The notes under the pieces are model-generated. The model saw only the letters and a program-made list of their open reading frames with translations, searched no databases and was not told where the DNA came from. Positions 47,366 through 58,068 of a stretch of 64,000 nucleotides of DNA are shown piece by piece. Made by a program: the position numbers and the translations under genes. Source of the stretch: Whalleya microplaca (Eukaryota; Ascomycota; Sordariomycetes; Xylariales; Xylariaceae); NCBI GenBank assembly GCA_022497155.1, contig MU385710.1, forward strand, positions 1,240,001 to 1,304,000, written 5' to 3'. The stretch's first letter is position 1. Every line of letters starts with the position of its first letter.

Positions 47366-48306
47366 TCATCTCCCTCTCCTCGACAAAAAACTCCTGTTCC
47401 GCCCATTTCTCACCACCCCCTTCCCCCTCCCGACCCCTTCGACAGGATGCGTCTTCTCCCACGCCTCATCGGCGAAATAGGCCTCAGTGGCCACCTCTAT
47501 GTCATAGCCCGCCTGCTCGAGATACAGCACCGCCACGTCGTACTCGTGGACCTTACACGCCACCATCCACCGGCGGATCTTGGCTTTGCGCGCCTCCTCG
47601 TCCTCGCCCTCGACCGGCCGCGGCGACAGGCTCACGCGCCCCCGGCAGTACGCCCCCGGCACCACCACCGTCCGCCGCCCCAGGAGCAGGTGGTCGCTGG
47701 TGATGTTGTTGGCGCGCCGGAGCACGGGGGCCGGCACGCCGTAGCGCAGGGAGAGCGACGAGACCGTGTCGTGCTCGTGGTTCAGGAAGTGCAGGATGTC
47801 CTCCGCCGGCTCTTCCTCCAACGGCGCGGCTTTTTCGTCGGAGGGGTTTGGGGGCGGGAGGAGCGTGGCCACGGGTGTGTAGGGCGGTGGTGGTTGGGCT
47901 GCTGCCGATGGTGCGCCTTTCGATGAGCTACTACTTGCGACTGAGGAGGTATAAGACGGAGGGTCTTTCAAGCCCTGTGGGAGTATGGTGTTTGTAAGTG
48001 AGACCTGGCAGTAGGGACAGTAGGTGTTAAAGCGCGAGTTGGTCTGTTATCCATCCCATGCTCGTTAGTCGAGTTTCCCCACAAGCAAGTTGGCAATACG
48101 TAGGTAGAGAGAACGGACTACGCGGAATGACGCACATATATACACCGTCCACATATCACTCGCGGACAACACTCTAGCTGGCGATCTTGGGGTAAAGGCT
48201 TCTCAGACTCGCTGTGGCGAGGCACCTCGGAGAGGAGAGCGGCGCACGTGCAACAGGACTCGATTCTAGTAGAGGTAGAGGCAGATTTAGACACGGTCAT
48301 TGTCAT
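47366..48306 (-). CDS. intracellular LysM protein with N-terminal zinc cluster and UBA/CUE-like tail
   Basis: Exons (complement) 48306..48136 and 48043..47366; 92-nt intron with GTGCGT donor and ACTAAC branch; 282 aa. No signal peptide. Residues 18-69 form a Cys cluster (CCTC, ECCPRVICGRC, YCPYC) that resembles a treble-clef or RING-like zinc site; it is assembled over the splice. Residues about 138-186 are a LysM motif (ILHFLNHEHDTVSSLSLRYGV ... GRRTVVVPG). Residues about 208-253 resemble a UBA/CUE-type three-helix bundle (MVACKVHEYDVAVLYLEQAGY). This architecture differs from secreted LysM effectors, which have signal peptides. It recurs in fungi as far as I recall, but its function is not known. 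A second Met lies two codons in. It converges with rse1 (211 bp). Confidence 0.85.
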
Positions 48307-49137
48307 AGAGTAGAGAAAGCAATTGAGATCACGGACACACGCAAATATAGGAGGATAAGACTAAAGGATGAGACTGTAGATTTAATGATAACCAGGTATA
48401 ATAATAATACAAAATCCTACACTCTGTAGCTGTTAGACAGGTTGAGAGGCAGATGATACCATAGGCGTAGGAGAGTGGCGAGCGCTTCCGTTCATAAGTC
48501 GTTTGGCTTATCGATAAGAGGTTCTTATCTCCGAAGGACGACTTAGGGCGACTATGAGGTGTGCGGCTGTTACATGTCAGGTATTAGGTTAGGTACATAT
48601 TTATCCACCAAGGATGCCTACGGTCAGGTACCTCTTAAGCTACTAGGTACAGTTCATTACAGGTGTAACTGATGTCAGCGACTCGAGACTGAAGGCGCTA
48701 CCTAATAATGTTTATGAGTTAAGACGTCACAACTTCACAAGGCACCGCTACATATAATCCACCTTTACATATAAAACATAATACTCACTATACTCACTTA
48801 TACATTCAACAAAAGAGAGATTACCGCCAAGACCAAACTGCAACGGTTCAATTAAACGGAAAAGTCGGGTCTGGAGCGCCGACAGGTACAAAGGCAGAAA
48901 GGGCTCCTTATCTCACTTTAACTACGCAATCTCGGAAATTGAAGCTCTCATCTCTTTCTTCGACACGACGCTATATCGACGTCGACATCGGCATACGTCT
49001 TTCACAGAAGCCGCTCTAATAAGTGGTGGTTTGCTACTCGTACATACAGATTATCTACCAGATAACAATCGCATGCACATACAGCCCAATGCAAGAATAG
49101 TGTCGAACAACAACACCCCCTCGCGAAGAGCTTCACA
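48307..49137. promoter_or_regulatory. divergent promoter between LysM gene and sip3
   Basis: 831 bp between two opposite start codons. AT-rich centre; no ORF of interest on either strand beyond shadows of sip3. Confidence 0.55.
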
Positions 49138-52100
49138 ATGGCTGACGCTACCAACGCGCCGCCGACGCCGGGCTCAGCACCCGCCGCCCCGTCGGCAACG
49201 CCTGCTGTCAAGCACCCGAGTCCCTCGATCCCCGTCCTCCTCAACGAAGCCGGCCTCGACTCGCCCTCCTTCCGAGCCACCGCCCTATACTTCGCGGAGC
49301 AAGTCGACGCCATCGAGCGATGGCTGGAGGGCTACGCCCGGACGACGGCCAAGCTGTCCCACGACATGCTCAGCCTGGAGGAGACCATCAACACGTTCCT
49401 CTCGCGGATCGTGCCGCCGCCGAACGTCAACTCCGTAGACCACGACTACACGGCGCTGGCGCTTAAGCGGGTCAGCGAGGGCTCGCGGGAGTGGTGGATG
49501 CAGGTGCTGAACACGGCGCGCAAGATGGACGCGATGTCGGTGGAGCCGGTGCGGAACTTCCTGCAGGGGGACCTGCGGAACTTCAAGGAGATCCGCAAGG
49601 CGCTCGAGCAGACGCAGAAGGCCTTCGACACCACGCTGGCGCGCTACGTCGCGCAGTCCAAGACCAAGGAGCCCTCGTCGCTGCGCGAGGACGCGTTCGC
49701 CATGTACGAGACCCGCAAGGCCTACCTCAAGGCCTCCATGGACTTCTGCTTCTTCGCGCCCCAGCTGCGCCTCAACCTCGACAAGCTGCTCGTCCGCGTC
49801 TCCACCGACGTCTGGCGTGAGATGCGCAAGTCCCGCGATGCTGCGGGTAGCTTTGGCAAGTACGGCCAGGAGATGGATCGTGTAAGAGGGTGGTCCAAGG
49901 AGATGGAGATGACCGAGGCCACCCTCAAACGCGAGCTGCAGATGGCCCGCCGCGATATCGGCGAGAGCACGCTGGCTTTGTTCAAGCCGTCCCGGGAGAT
50001 CGACGATTACAGCGCGTCCACGGTGCCGTTCCTGGGATCCCGGGGGCCGATCAACGTCGCCGCGGCCGGAAGGTCGGCGGCGATCATGGAGAAGCAAGGT
50101 TGGCTGTTCTTGCGCACCATTTCGGGGAAACCGTCCAGGACAAACTGGATTCGTAGATGGTACTACTGCCGAGACGGCATCTTCGGTTGGCTCGTCAATG
50201 GCCCTCAGGGCGTCTTACAAGGCGATGAGATCGGCGTTCTTCTCTGCAATGTTAAGCCTGCTGTTGGAGAGGAACGCCGGTTTTGCTTCGAGGTGAAGAC
50301 GAAGAACCAGAATATGCTCCTCCAGGCCGAGACGCAATCTCAGCTTATGGAATGGCTTGAGGTTTTCGAGGTTGCCAAGAAGAGGGCGTTCGAAGCAAGC
50401 GTAGGGAGAGATACCTCATCTCTTCCGGGCGGCGTTGATCCCGCTTTCTCGATCACGCCGCCTTCGCTGCCAGAATTCGCAGCCAAATCCATAGAGACAC
50501 AAGTCGATGATGGGGCCCCTAGCAATGAAAGGACTAGCACCCTACCAGTCCCTGGGTCGGAAGGTGGCCCCGGGCTGGTACCTCGACCAAGTTTCGATAT
50601 CACTGTGGCTCCCCCGAAGCGCTCCGTGACATCTCTCGCCCGTGAGGAGGGCGAGAGTGGTCGAGAGCACGCAGCTAGAATTATGCAAAAACTCGATCTT
50701 CATCGGAAGGCCACCTTCACCTCGGGCACAGACGTAACGCCGTCTGTGCCATCGTCCGGCGCAGCTGGCGGTATTGCTAGCCTCATATCTGCTAGCCATG
50801 GCTTGTTGCCAGGATACCCGCCGCCTGCGTTGAACACGATGCCAATCTCTAAGCAATCGCAAGGACCGATGTTGCTTGGGCCGGAAACCCAAGCCGGCAG
50901 TCTGGCACCTTCGACTCTGGCAAAACCGCCTGCAACGACCAATCTTAGTAAGACGGCCGTTGTCTACAGTAGTGAAAGGGCATTTGGCGCGAGTCCTTCA
51001 CAGACTATGCCCACTGCGATAATGGCCAACTACTGGGGAAGCAATGCCTGGGCCCATGAGCGTTGTGCCAGGACCAGCCGCCCAGATTTGAATATTGATG
51101 ATCCGTTCGGGCCTAATTCGCCAACCATCAAGATGTCTATGGCAAATGAGGGCGAAGAGCCCAAGAGCCCGACTTCAATGCACAAGAAGGCGATCAGTAT
51201 GGATGCAAGAATAAATCATCCCAAGGTTATCCAGCCATCGCAAGAGAAGCCGGCACAAGAGACATTCCCACCCACTTACCCCTTGGAGCTTAAAACAAAT
51301 TCAGCACAGTTCCGTCTGCTTTTCCCAGGTGTGCCCTTGGATGAGAAGCTGGTATTGGTCTTCCGGGCTTCCTGGAACAGTACTTCGGAAGCTGATCGCA
51401 GCGTGCCCCAAATGGCCGGTAACGGACGGATCTACGTCACATCGGATAATATGTACTTCTACGGTCACCAAATGGGCCTCGTCGTCGCTTATACCATCAG
51501 CCTCGACTCCATCACCGAGGTCACGGCTGCACCCGGCAGGGATTGTGACTTCATTTTCCTACATCTCAGCCAGGATGTGGATGATACAGGTTACAGCCGA
51601 ATTACAATCAAGACCTTCCTCGAAGATCTTGACCTCTTGCATGCGCGTCTGAATCTGCTTGTTGATGACCTGCAAGCTGAGGAGCCGATGGAACTGTCAG
51701 AACTCATTAGAGCTCTCATTAATCTGGAGAAGGACGAATATGAGAAACACAGTCCGAGTGCTGATAGCTGGGAAGAAGTCTCCGCACACACTCCCATCGA
51801 TAATGGCACCGCGGCTGGCCGAGCAGTCAGTCCGCGGGCTCACTTCGCGTATAAGTCGAGGACCAAGAGCTCGCGGAAGCTTCCCCCTAAGCTCCAACTC
51901 CCAACTCATCCTGTGATATATGAGCCCGACGATATGCAGAAGAAGGTTGCCGAGCGCAACTTCGAGATCAGTGCTAAGGCGTGTTTCCACGTCTTGTTCG
52001 GGGACAAGAGCTTCATATTCCCCAAACTCTACTTCGAGCGACGAGCCCAACACATCGCTCAGGGCCCGTGGAAGCTGAACGACGCTGGTAATATGCAGAG

Positions 52101-53385
52101 GGTCTTCCGCTTCAAGGTCGATTTCACCACCAGGCTGGGCCGCACCCGGGCCGAGGAAATCAGCGACGAGCAGACGATTGAGATATTCAGTGACCATGTT
52201 ACTTACGTCGTCACTCACGTCAAAACCCCCTGGCATCTTCCCCATGCGCACGGTTTTAAGCTGGTGACGAAGATCGTCATCACCCACGTCGCCAAGTCGA
52301 AGTGCAAGCTAGCTATCTTCACCAAGGTAGCGTGGTCGAAACCGCCGGCTCTCACGAAGAACATGGTCGAACGGCAAGCCCTTGACGACGCCAGCCGGGA
52401 CGCCGAGGAGCTGGCTGAGGTCACAACAGACCAAGTGCGCAGGCTAGGTCACCACAGCCGTACCAAGCGGGCCATCCAGGTCTACGGCAACGTTGGCTTG
52501 CAAACCCAAGTCGTCGTCTTCACGCCCGGGGACTCCGACACGACGAAGAAGCCGCAGATCAACCCCCGCACTCTAAGCCAGATGGTGTTCGACACGATCC
52601 GCTCCTTCGGCGAGAGCGTGGCCTCGTCGCTCATGATGTGGGCCTTTGCGGCGCTCAAGAAACTATGGGACGTGGTAACTGCGCAACGCCTGCTGCTCGC
52701 GCTCCTCGGCTTCAGCGTGTTCACGAACCTCGTGTTCTCGTCGCAGGGCAGCAGCGCGTGGTGGGCGGAGCGGCGAGCCGCGGGGTTCATGAACCGCGTC
52801 GGCGTCGGCCCGAACGTGATGATGAGCAAGGCGATCTACATCGCGGACCTGGACCGGGCGGCGCAGAGCTCGTCTTCTGCCGCCTCGCTCCTCCCCTACC
52901 CGCGCGACAGCGCCTGCTACGTCACCTTCCAGGCCGTGGCGAACAACTCGGCCTCGGTCGACGCGCCGTACGAGGACGCGGGCGCGACGATGGCGTGGAG
53001 CTCGAGCCGGGCCACGGCGCGGCGGCTGCGGCAGACGCGCCAGAAGCTCGGGTCGTACAGGCATGATCTGCTCGTCGCCATGCGCACCGTCAACGCCGTC
53101 GAGCGCGAGATGCTGCACTCGGAGTGGGAGAACTGGCTGCTGGACGAGAACCACCGGTGCGAGCAGGTCGAGGCCGTGCTCGCGCGGAATAGTAGTAGTG
53201 GCGACTCCAAGGGGGGCAAAGAGCAGCAGAAGGTCCTCGGCGGTGACAAGGAGAAGGAGAGGGAGAAGGAGGAGTCTAGGCGCGAGAGTTTAAGGTTGTG
53301 GCACCGCGAGTACTGCGGTAGCTGTAATGCCGATCGTGAGGAGTTGTTGAGGGAGAGGGAGAGCTTGTCCCTTTCGTCTATGTAA
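49138..53385 (+). CDS. sip3: Sip3/Lam-family BAR-PH-VASt sterol-transfer protein
   Basis: Single exon, 1415 aa, in ATG context CACAATGG. Order: BAR-like helical domain (about 35-290, ALYFAEQVDAIERWLEGY ... LEQTQKAFDTTLARYV); PH domain (about 316-420, KQGWLFLRTISGK, WIRRWYYCRDGIFGWL, MEWLEVFEVAKKRAF); disordered linker; GRAM-like (about 717-850, FRLLFPGVPLDEKLVLVFRA, GRIYVTSDNMYFYG); VASt domain (about 930-1090, HVLFGDKSFIFPKLYFERRA, RVFRFKVDFTTRLGRTRAE, HGFKLVTKIVITHVAKSKCK); a membrane segment (about 1181-1199, RLLLALLGFSVFTNLVF); charged tail. Yeast Sip3/Lam3 and Ysp1/Lam1 share this layout and work at ER-plasma membrane contacts in sterol movement. Very GC-biased codon use at both ends makes long antisense frames. 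Confidence 0.93.
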   Translation: MADATNAPPTPGSAPAAPSATPAVKHPSPSIPVLLNEAGLDSPSFRATALYFAEQVDAIERWLEGYARTTAKLSHDMLSLEETINTFLSRIVPPPNVNSVDHDYTALALKRVSEGSREWWMQVLNTARKMDAMSVEPVRNFLQGDLRNFKEIRKALEQTQKAFDTTLARYVAQSKTKEPSSLREDAFAMYETRKAYLKASMDFCFFAPQLRLNLDKLLVRVSTDVWREMRKSRDAAGSFGKYGQEMDRVRGWSKEMEMTEATLKRELQMARRDIGESTLALFKPSREIDDYSASTVPFLGSRGPINVAAAGRSAAIMEKQGWLFLRTISGKPSRTNWIRRWYYCRDGIFGWLVNGPQGVLQGDEIGVLLCNVKPAVGEERRFCFEVKTKNQNMLLQAETQSQLMEWLEVFEVAKKRAFEASVGRDTSSLPGGVDPAFSITPPSLPEFAAKSIETQVDDGAPSNERTSTLPVPGSEGGPGLVPRPSFDITVAPPKRSVTSLAREEGESGREHAARIMQKLDLHRKATFTSGTDVTPSVPSSGAAGGIASLISASHGLLPGYPPPALNTMPISKQSQGPMLLGPETQAGSLAPSTLAKPPATTNLSKTAVVYSSERAFGASPSQTMPTAIMANYWGSNAWAHERCARTSRPDLNIDDPFGPNSPTIKMSMANEGEEPKSPTSMHKKAISMDARINHPKVIQPSQEKPAQETFPPTYPLELKTNSAQFRLLFPGVPLDEKLVLVFRASWNSTSEADRSVPQMAGNGRIYVTSDNMYFYGHQMGLVVAYTISLDSITEVTAAPGRDCDFIFLHLSQDVDDTGYSRITIKTFLEDLDLLHARLNLLVDDLQAEEPMELSELIRALINLEKDEYEKHSPSADSWEEVSAHTPIDNGTAAGRAVSPRAHFAYKSRTKSSRKLPPKLQLPTHPVIYEPDDMQKKVAERNFEISAKACFHVLFGDKSFIFPKLYFERRAQHIAQGPWKLNDAGNMQRVFRFKVDFTTRLGRTRAEEISDEQTIEIFSDHVTYVVTHVKTPWHLPHAHGFKLVTKIVITHVAKSKCKLAIFTKVAWSKPPALTKNMVERQALDDASRDAEELAEVTTDQVRRLGHHSRTKRAIQVYGNVGLQTQVVVFTPGDSDTTKKPQINPRTLSQMVFDTIRSFGESVASSLMMWAFAALKKLWDVVTAQRLLLALLGFSVFTNLVFSSQGSSAWWAERRAAGFMNRVGVGPNVMMSKAIYIADLDRAAQSSSSAASLLPYPRDSACYVTFQAVANNSASVDAPYEDAGATMAWSSSRATARRLRQTRQKLGSYRHDLLVAMRTVNAVEREMLHSEWENWLLDENHRCEQVEAVLARNSSSGDSKGGKEQQKVLGGDKEKEREKEESRRESLRLWHREYCGSCNADREELLRERESLSLSSM

Positions 53386-54162
53386 GCATAGCACGAAGGG
53401 GGTCATGGATAGCAGATGGGAGGGGAGGGGAGGGGAGGGGGGGAGAAAGAAGACATCGTCCAGTGTTATTAGCGGGCACGGCGGCGAAATTATCTAGATC
53501 ACTTCTATACGCCTTTACCCTATGGGGCTTTTCAGGGTATACATACATATAGGGAGAAGGGGGATACACATATCGATCAAGGATTGGAGGAGAAGGAAGC
53601 GCACACAGACAGTCAGACAGACAGAGGGACCGAACCTACCCCATGGACCTTTTTCTTTTATCCTTTCTCCAAGAGACACATTACCGGGTGCTGCTGAAGC
53701 TGACATTGGGGCGGTGGATGGGTGTACAATTATTGATTGCATAGCGTATGTACATACCTACTTACCGTAATCAGGCCCTGCTGCGGCGGGCGACGTAGAA
53801 AGATTAAATACCCAAGGGCGAATATTTGGATTATACATACATACATATACTTGCTCCCTCTGATTTTATTTGGTCTGTCGTGAATTGTTACTGCTCACCG
53901 CCGGGGGCCAGCGTGTGGACGGGGCGCGGGTATATTGGAGATCTCGAACGATGTCGATGAGCTTCAGTCGTCCGGCTTATCGTGTGATGGTCAACACCCA
54001 CCCATCCTCCATAAAACTGTGCCTCATGGTTTCTTGTAACCGAACGACTTTCACACTCCTAATACGATACACTGCATTTAGAATGAGTATCACCACATAC
54101 AGACTCGCAAAATCTCCAATTCACATGACAGCGATTCAAATTAGATTTGATCTATCTATTCA
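53386..54162. other. intergenic, convergent 3' ends with G-run tract
   Basis: 777 bp between the sip3 stop and the stop of the rhodopsin-domain gene. It holds a G-run tract at 53418-53444 and TACATACATA microsatellites around 53535 and 53835. No gene supported. Confidence 0.55.
53418..53444 (+). repeat. G-quadruplex-type tract
   Basis: Five runs of three or more G separated by single A bases (GGGAGGGGAGGGG...). It lies 33 bp past the sip3 stop on the sense strand and so would be in the 3' UTR. Confidence 0.85.
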
Positions 54163-55612
54163 TTATCCCACACATCCCACCTCACAACACTCCCTCTCCC
54201 CCCTAACCTTAGCCCGTCCCGGGCGCGGGGGATGCGCAAACCCGCCTGCCATCCTACCGCCCGCATCATAGCACTGGACCGAACTCTCGCTCGGTCCCCT
54301 GCAGTGGATAACCAAGGGTCCCGATCCCGACTTCCGCCACGATGGGGACCGCGAGTACGGGTACGAGTCCCGGTACGGCGATGGTGGCGGTGACGTTGGG
54401 CTGTGTATGTGTGTGATCGTGCCCCCGGCGAGCAGGTGGCGGAACAGCGGGCGCAGCGTCGCGATCGACGACGCCGTCAGGCCGAGGCCGTTCTCGACCT
54501 GCGACCAGATGGCCAGGTCGGTGAACTCGTAGAGGTAGTCCGCGTCGTGCGTCAGCTGCCAGACGTACGGGATGCGGAGGATGGTGGCCGTCGATGCGCT
54601 ACGGTACAATGTTCCCGTCAGTGGTCGCAACAGAACAGGAGCAGACGGGAAAGGGGTAAGGGGACAAAGGGGGAGAGGAGAGGAAGGGTTCCGTACATGG
54701 ATCCCAGTGCGAGGATGCAGGCCACGGAGATCTTGGCCCGCTTGCCCAGGTCCAGGTTCCACACGAGCGCGATGGGGAGCAAGCCCAGCACCCAGTCGGC
54801 GACGGCGTTGATGGCGGCCGCCGCGTACGTCGAGCCCGTGATCAGGTCCTTGTCGAGGCAGCGCCCGGATACGGTGCCGGTGTATCGCAGCCAGAAGTAC
54901 CGCGTCGGCACGCATTGCAGCGCCGCCATGAAGAAGTAGAAGAGGCTGAAGACGAGGCATACGAGAAGCACGGCCCAGATTACGCATTTCTAGTTTATGG
55001 ATAGGTAGGTAAGCGAGTATTTTATTATGAGTTGATGAGGATATTGTTGAGAGCAGACAACGCAATGGTAGGCTCGAATGTTGGGCAGACTGTTTTCTAG
55101 ACTGACATAAAGGGGTAATAGAATAGTCCGGTTACTTACCTGCCACGTCCGTGAACATATGCGCAAGAGAAATATGCCCACGGTATATTTAAGAAGTAGA
55201 CAAGTCACGACATAACCTAGCTCTCCGGCCCATCTCATCTGGTACGATGCATCAGCCAAACTCTGAAAGTCATGCTGTCCTTCATCGAGTTACCTTGAGC
55301 GCCTGTGGGATGTTCTCGACGGGGACATCGTCAAGGTGTCTGCCCGCCCCATACTTTATACTAATCATAATGCAAGTCGAGACAAAGATGAAGCTCATCT
55401 AGGTATCTTGATCAGCCCCTGATCACTTCGCTATAGGTAGCACGTGGGCAGCAATGACCTACCAAGGTCCCCAAAGCCAACCAGTCCTCCAGCCGGAACG
55501 ATTTCAACAGGCATATCCTGACATAGCATCGAAGAGCCACGGTAACCACCGACAATCCCAAAAACAGCAATGTTATCGTAGCCAACTCTGGTCCTCGGTT
55601 GTCTGCTGCCAT
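54163..55612 (-). CDS. seven-TM rhodopsin-domain (PTH11-type) membrane protein
   Basis: Exons (complement) 55612..55463, 55398..55294, 55238..55140, 54989..54697, 54598..54163; introns of 64, 55, 150 and 98 nt; 360 aa. Helices run through ITLLFLGLSVVTVALRCYVR, FIFVSTCIMISI, WAGELGYVVTCLLLKYTVGIFLLRI, VIWAVLLVCLVFSLFYFFMAAL, SGSTYAAAAINAVADWVLGL-type INAVADWVLGLLPIALVW, and GSIASTATILRIPYV (completed across intron 4). The Cys after the third helix and the DWVLGLLP stretch are characteristic of the fungal rhodopsin-domain family, which includes PTH11-like proteins; no N-terminal CFEM domain is present. Ligand and role unknown. The tail from about 285 is Pro/Ser/Arg-rich and cytoplasmic. Intron 2 is read as 55 nt because the alternative, 31 nt, is too short. 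Confidence 0.87.
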
Positions 55613-55997
55613 AGTCGGGCCCGCAATGGTTGAGCTCTACCGGTCAAGTAGGTGAAGCACAGTCGTCGAGAAACATGGGCAGCCCTTTTAAAGCTGGCTC
55701 GAAGGGGCGGTTCGAGGGACGAGCAAGAACAAGAGCCACGACATCGGACGCGAGACGAGTGGGACGGCCAGTATACATATCCGTCATATAATCTGGGGCA
55801 GAGGCCACCACGGCGAACACGCCATTGCCGGCAGTGGAAGGAGGCACGAGGCCTCGCACCTGCGAGCATATCCCAGGATTCTTTTGTTCAGTAGACGGAC
55901 AGTCTAGCGATTCGCGAATCTGTCACCTACGGCACTAATCATGAAAGAGGAAGCTAAGTGCCTCCACACGTTACCCATATCCTCACGACGTGCATCT

Positions 55998-56060
55998 TGG
56001 GCATAACAATCGAACCCACTAGCTCCGTAGAGTGCGAGGCTAACCAACGGGCACTACTAA
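55998..56060 (-). repeat. tRNA-like fragment
   Basis: Minus strand contains an A-box-like TAGTGCCCGTTGGTTAG and, 27 nt further, TAGTGGGTTCGATT, a B-box-like core. The arms do not pair as a tRNA, so it is a decayed tRNA or a SINE head. It shares the TAGTGG-GTTCGA piece with the element at 19020-19130. Confidence 0.35.
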
Positions 56061-57550
56061 GACGGAGCCGGCGCCCCTTACCGTAGGTGGAAACAAATGG
56101 AGATAAGCATAAAATGTGGCCGGGGGGTTGGGGCGGGATGTTCTGCGCTAAGGAGGACAGCCCGAAAGGGAAGGCTGTCGTTGCGAGCTGCACCTCGCTT
56201 GTTACATGCCGGGCAGGTCTGGAGACCCGCCCCACGGCTCGGTGGACGGGGGTCGTGGAGCGTGGACTAGGTAAGGTGATCCACGATTACTATGAGCTAC
56301 AACAATAGAGTCGTGTCCTACGTAGAGATGAAGTAATCTGGTTATTTATTATCAAGGGGAGATATATGTGACTACTATGTAGGTATCAACGAATCCTACC
56401 TGTGTAAGTCTTACATACACTGTAAAAGCATCTTCCCAAATAACTAGAAGCCGTCATACTGAAGCGACCTGAGAACTGATTACTCACCCAGTGACACCAT
56501 GGTTACAGTTCCTCATACCATCCATTCACCTACCTACTCCATCCATAAGGTAGATAGATGGTTGTACGCACGTAGCAGTAACATGCACCTGGATAAGGTA
56601 TAGGTAATCGATAAGGGATCGACAGGCCGGGCCGCCGAGGGTAGCGCCGAGGACCTGTCTTCTAGAAGCGGGGAAGAAAACAAGGCGAAAGATCACAACG
56701 ATGTGCCATATGCACGATCGTGCATGACGGAGGCTAGCCTGTTATGTAGACTTCTTCATAGAGGCTAGCGGCAGCTTGCAAAAGACCCTCGAGTTGCTTG
56801 CTCACTCCAGGCCAAGAAAGTATTCTTTGCGATTCGGAGAGAATCACTGTGAGAATGTATGGGCGAAAGACAGGTACAGATGTGCTTATACATTATGCAT
56901 AAGTGAGATGTCTAAGTTATACTTGGACGTCGAAATTAAGATTAATTATATAAGAGCATTAGACAATAGAGGCATCGAGTGACACCTGACAGCTGTCAAG
57001 CTCGGTAGCGTATGTACTTACCCAGTTGTGATAGGCAGGGAGATCCATGCAGGCATGTCTTACGATAGCCGCACCAACTTCAACGTCACCTCCATCCACT
57101 ACTCCGTAAAGAAGTGAAGATGAGCGAACACCATGCATCCACAAGGCCTCATTTCCTTCTCGACTTACTATAACTCACTTCACGGGAAAGCATCTTCGTA
57201 CAAGCATTTTGGGTGCAGTACATTGTATTAGGGGATGTCCCAGCTACCATGCAACTGACTATATAAGAGAGAAAAACGCAACGCAAAGCAAGGTCTCATA
57301 TCCATCTACTCCACAGCCTGAGTGAGCAGCAGTCCGGGGAGAAAATCAGCTTGATGCCGACGGATCTCATATCCTATGAATGACAAGGCGTTTCCGGATC
57401 CATAGATACCGTACCGACTGACTGACTGCGAGTGAAAATGAGAATCCGGAACTCCCTCGAATCAGAAGAATCGTTCATTGTGTGTGTGGTGTGAAGAGAA
57501 AACAGTACGAGTGACGGGCCATATTCATCCACACCATGCCAGCCAACTCG

Positions 57551-57596
57551 TTTCTTCATTTCTTCGTTTCTTCGTTTCTTCGTTTCTTCGTTTCTT
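57551..57596. repeat. 8-bp tandem repeat TTTCTTCG
   Basis: Five to six copies of TTTCTTCG, the first and last imperfect. Confidence 0.9.
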
Positions 57597-58068
57597 GCAT
57601 CCATTCGTGTCTTAAAGGATTCATCAATGAGCCTTGAAGGTCTGAGTCTTGGAGATCTGAATCTTGGAGGTCTCGATTAAATCCTATTGGAACCCCGTGT
57701 CAGCCATTCTGTGCATTAGAACGCAGTGGCTTGTATCGAGTTATGACTTACTCAATTGGTGAAGTTGGAGATCTTGGGGTATCAACGCAGAGGTGAACAA
57801 CGAAGATGAAGTGAAGAGGAAATCAATTGTCTAAAGTTGTCAGCGATTGCTGCGCTCAATGAGTATAGGTGGGTATCAGTGGACTCACGGAGGAACAGAG
57901 AGTCGTGAGAAAGAACGCCGGAGAAGAAAACACATCGTAGAGGAAAATCAGGGGTATCGTATCGCAGAGGAAGAACCGAACCGAACCGAGACTAACAACA
58001 TCAGCGAACACGTTTTCAAAAAATCCGTACCTAGGTAGGATGCCTTACCAGGTAGAAACCCCCCTCCT

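Larger units (their letters stand above)
55613..58068. other. intergenic 2.5 kb with tRNA-like fragment and tandem repeats
   Basis: No gene supported. Notable points are a tRNA-like stretch at about 55998-56060 (minus), an 8-bp tandem repeat at 57551-57596 and two imperfect 15-bp copies around 57637-57676. The segment next to 58068 is the 3' flank of the Pro/Gln-rich gene. Confidence 0.5.

Noticed and set aside
47447..47926. 159-codon plus-strand frame
   Set aside because: Antisense of the LysM gene; His/Arg/Pro shadow composition.
49285..50097. 270-codon minus-strand frame
   Set aside because: Antisense of the GC-biased BAR region of sip3; begins and ends within it.
52663..53154. 163-codon minus-strand frame
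   Set aside because: Antisense of the sip3 C-terminus; Arg/Pro-rich shadow.
55239..55293. 31-nt intron in the rhodopsin-domain gene
   Set aside because: Below the workable intron size; a 55-nt intron in the same place keeps the frame and gives the expected WAGE motif.
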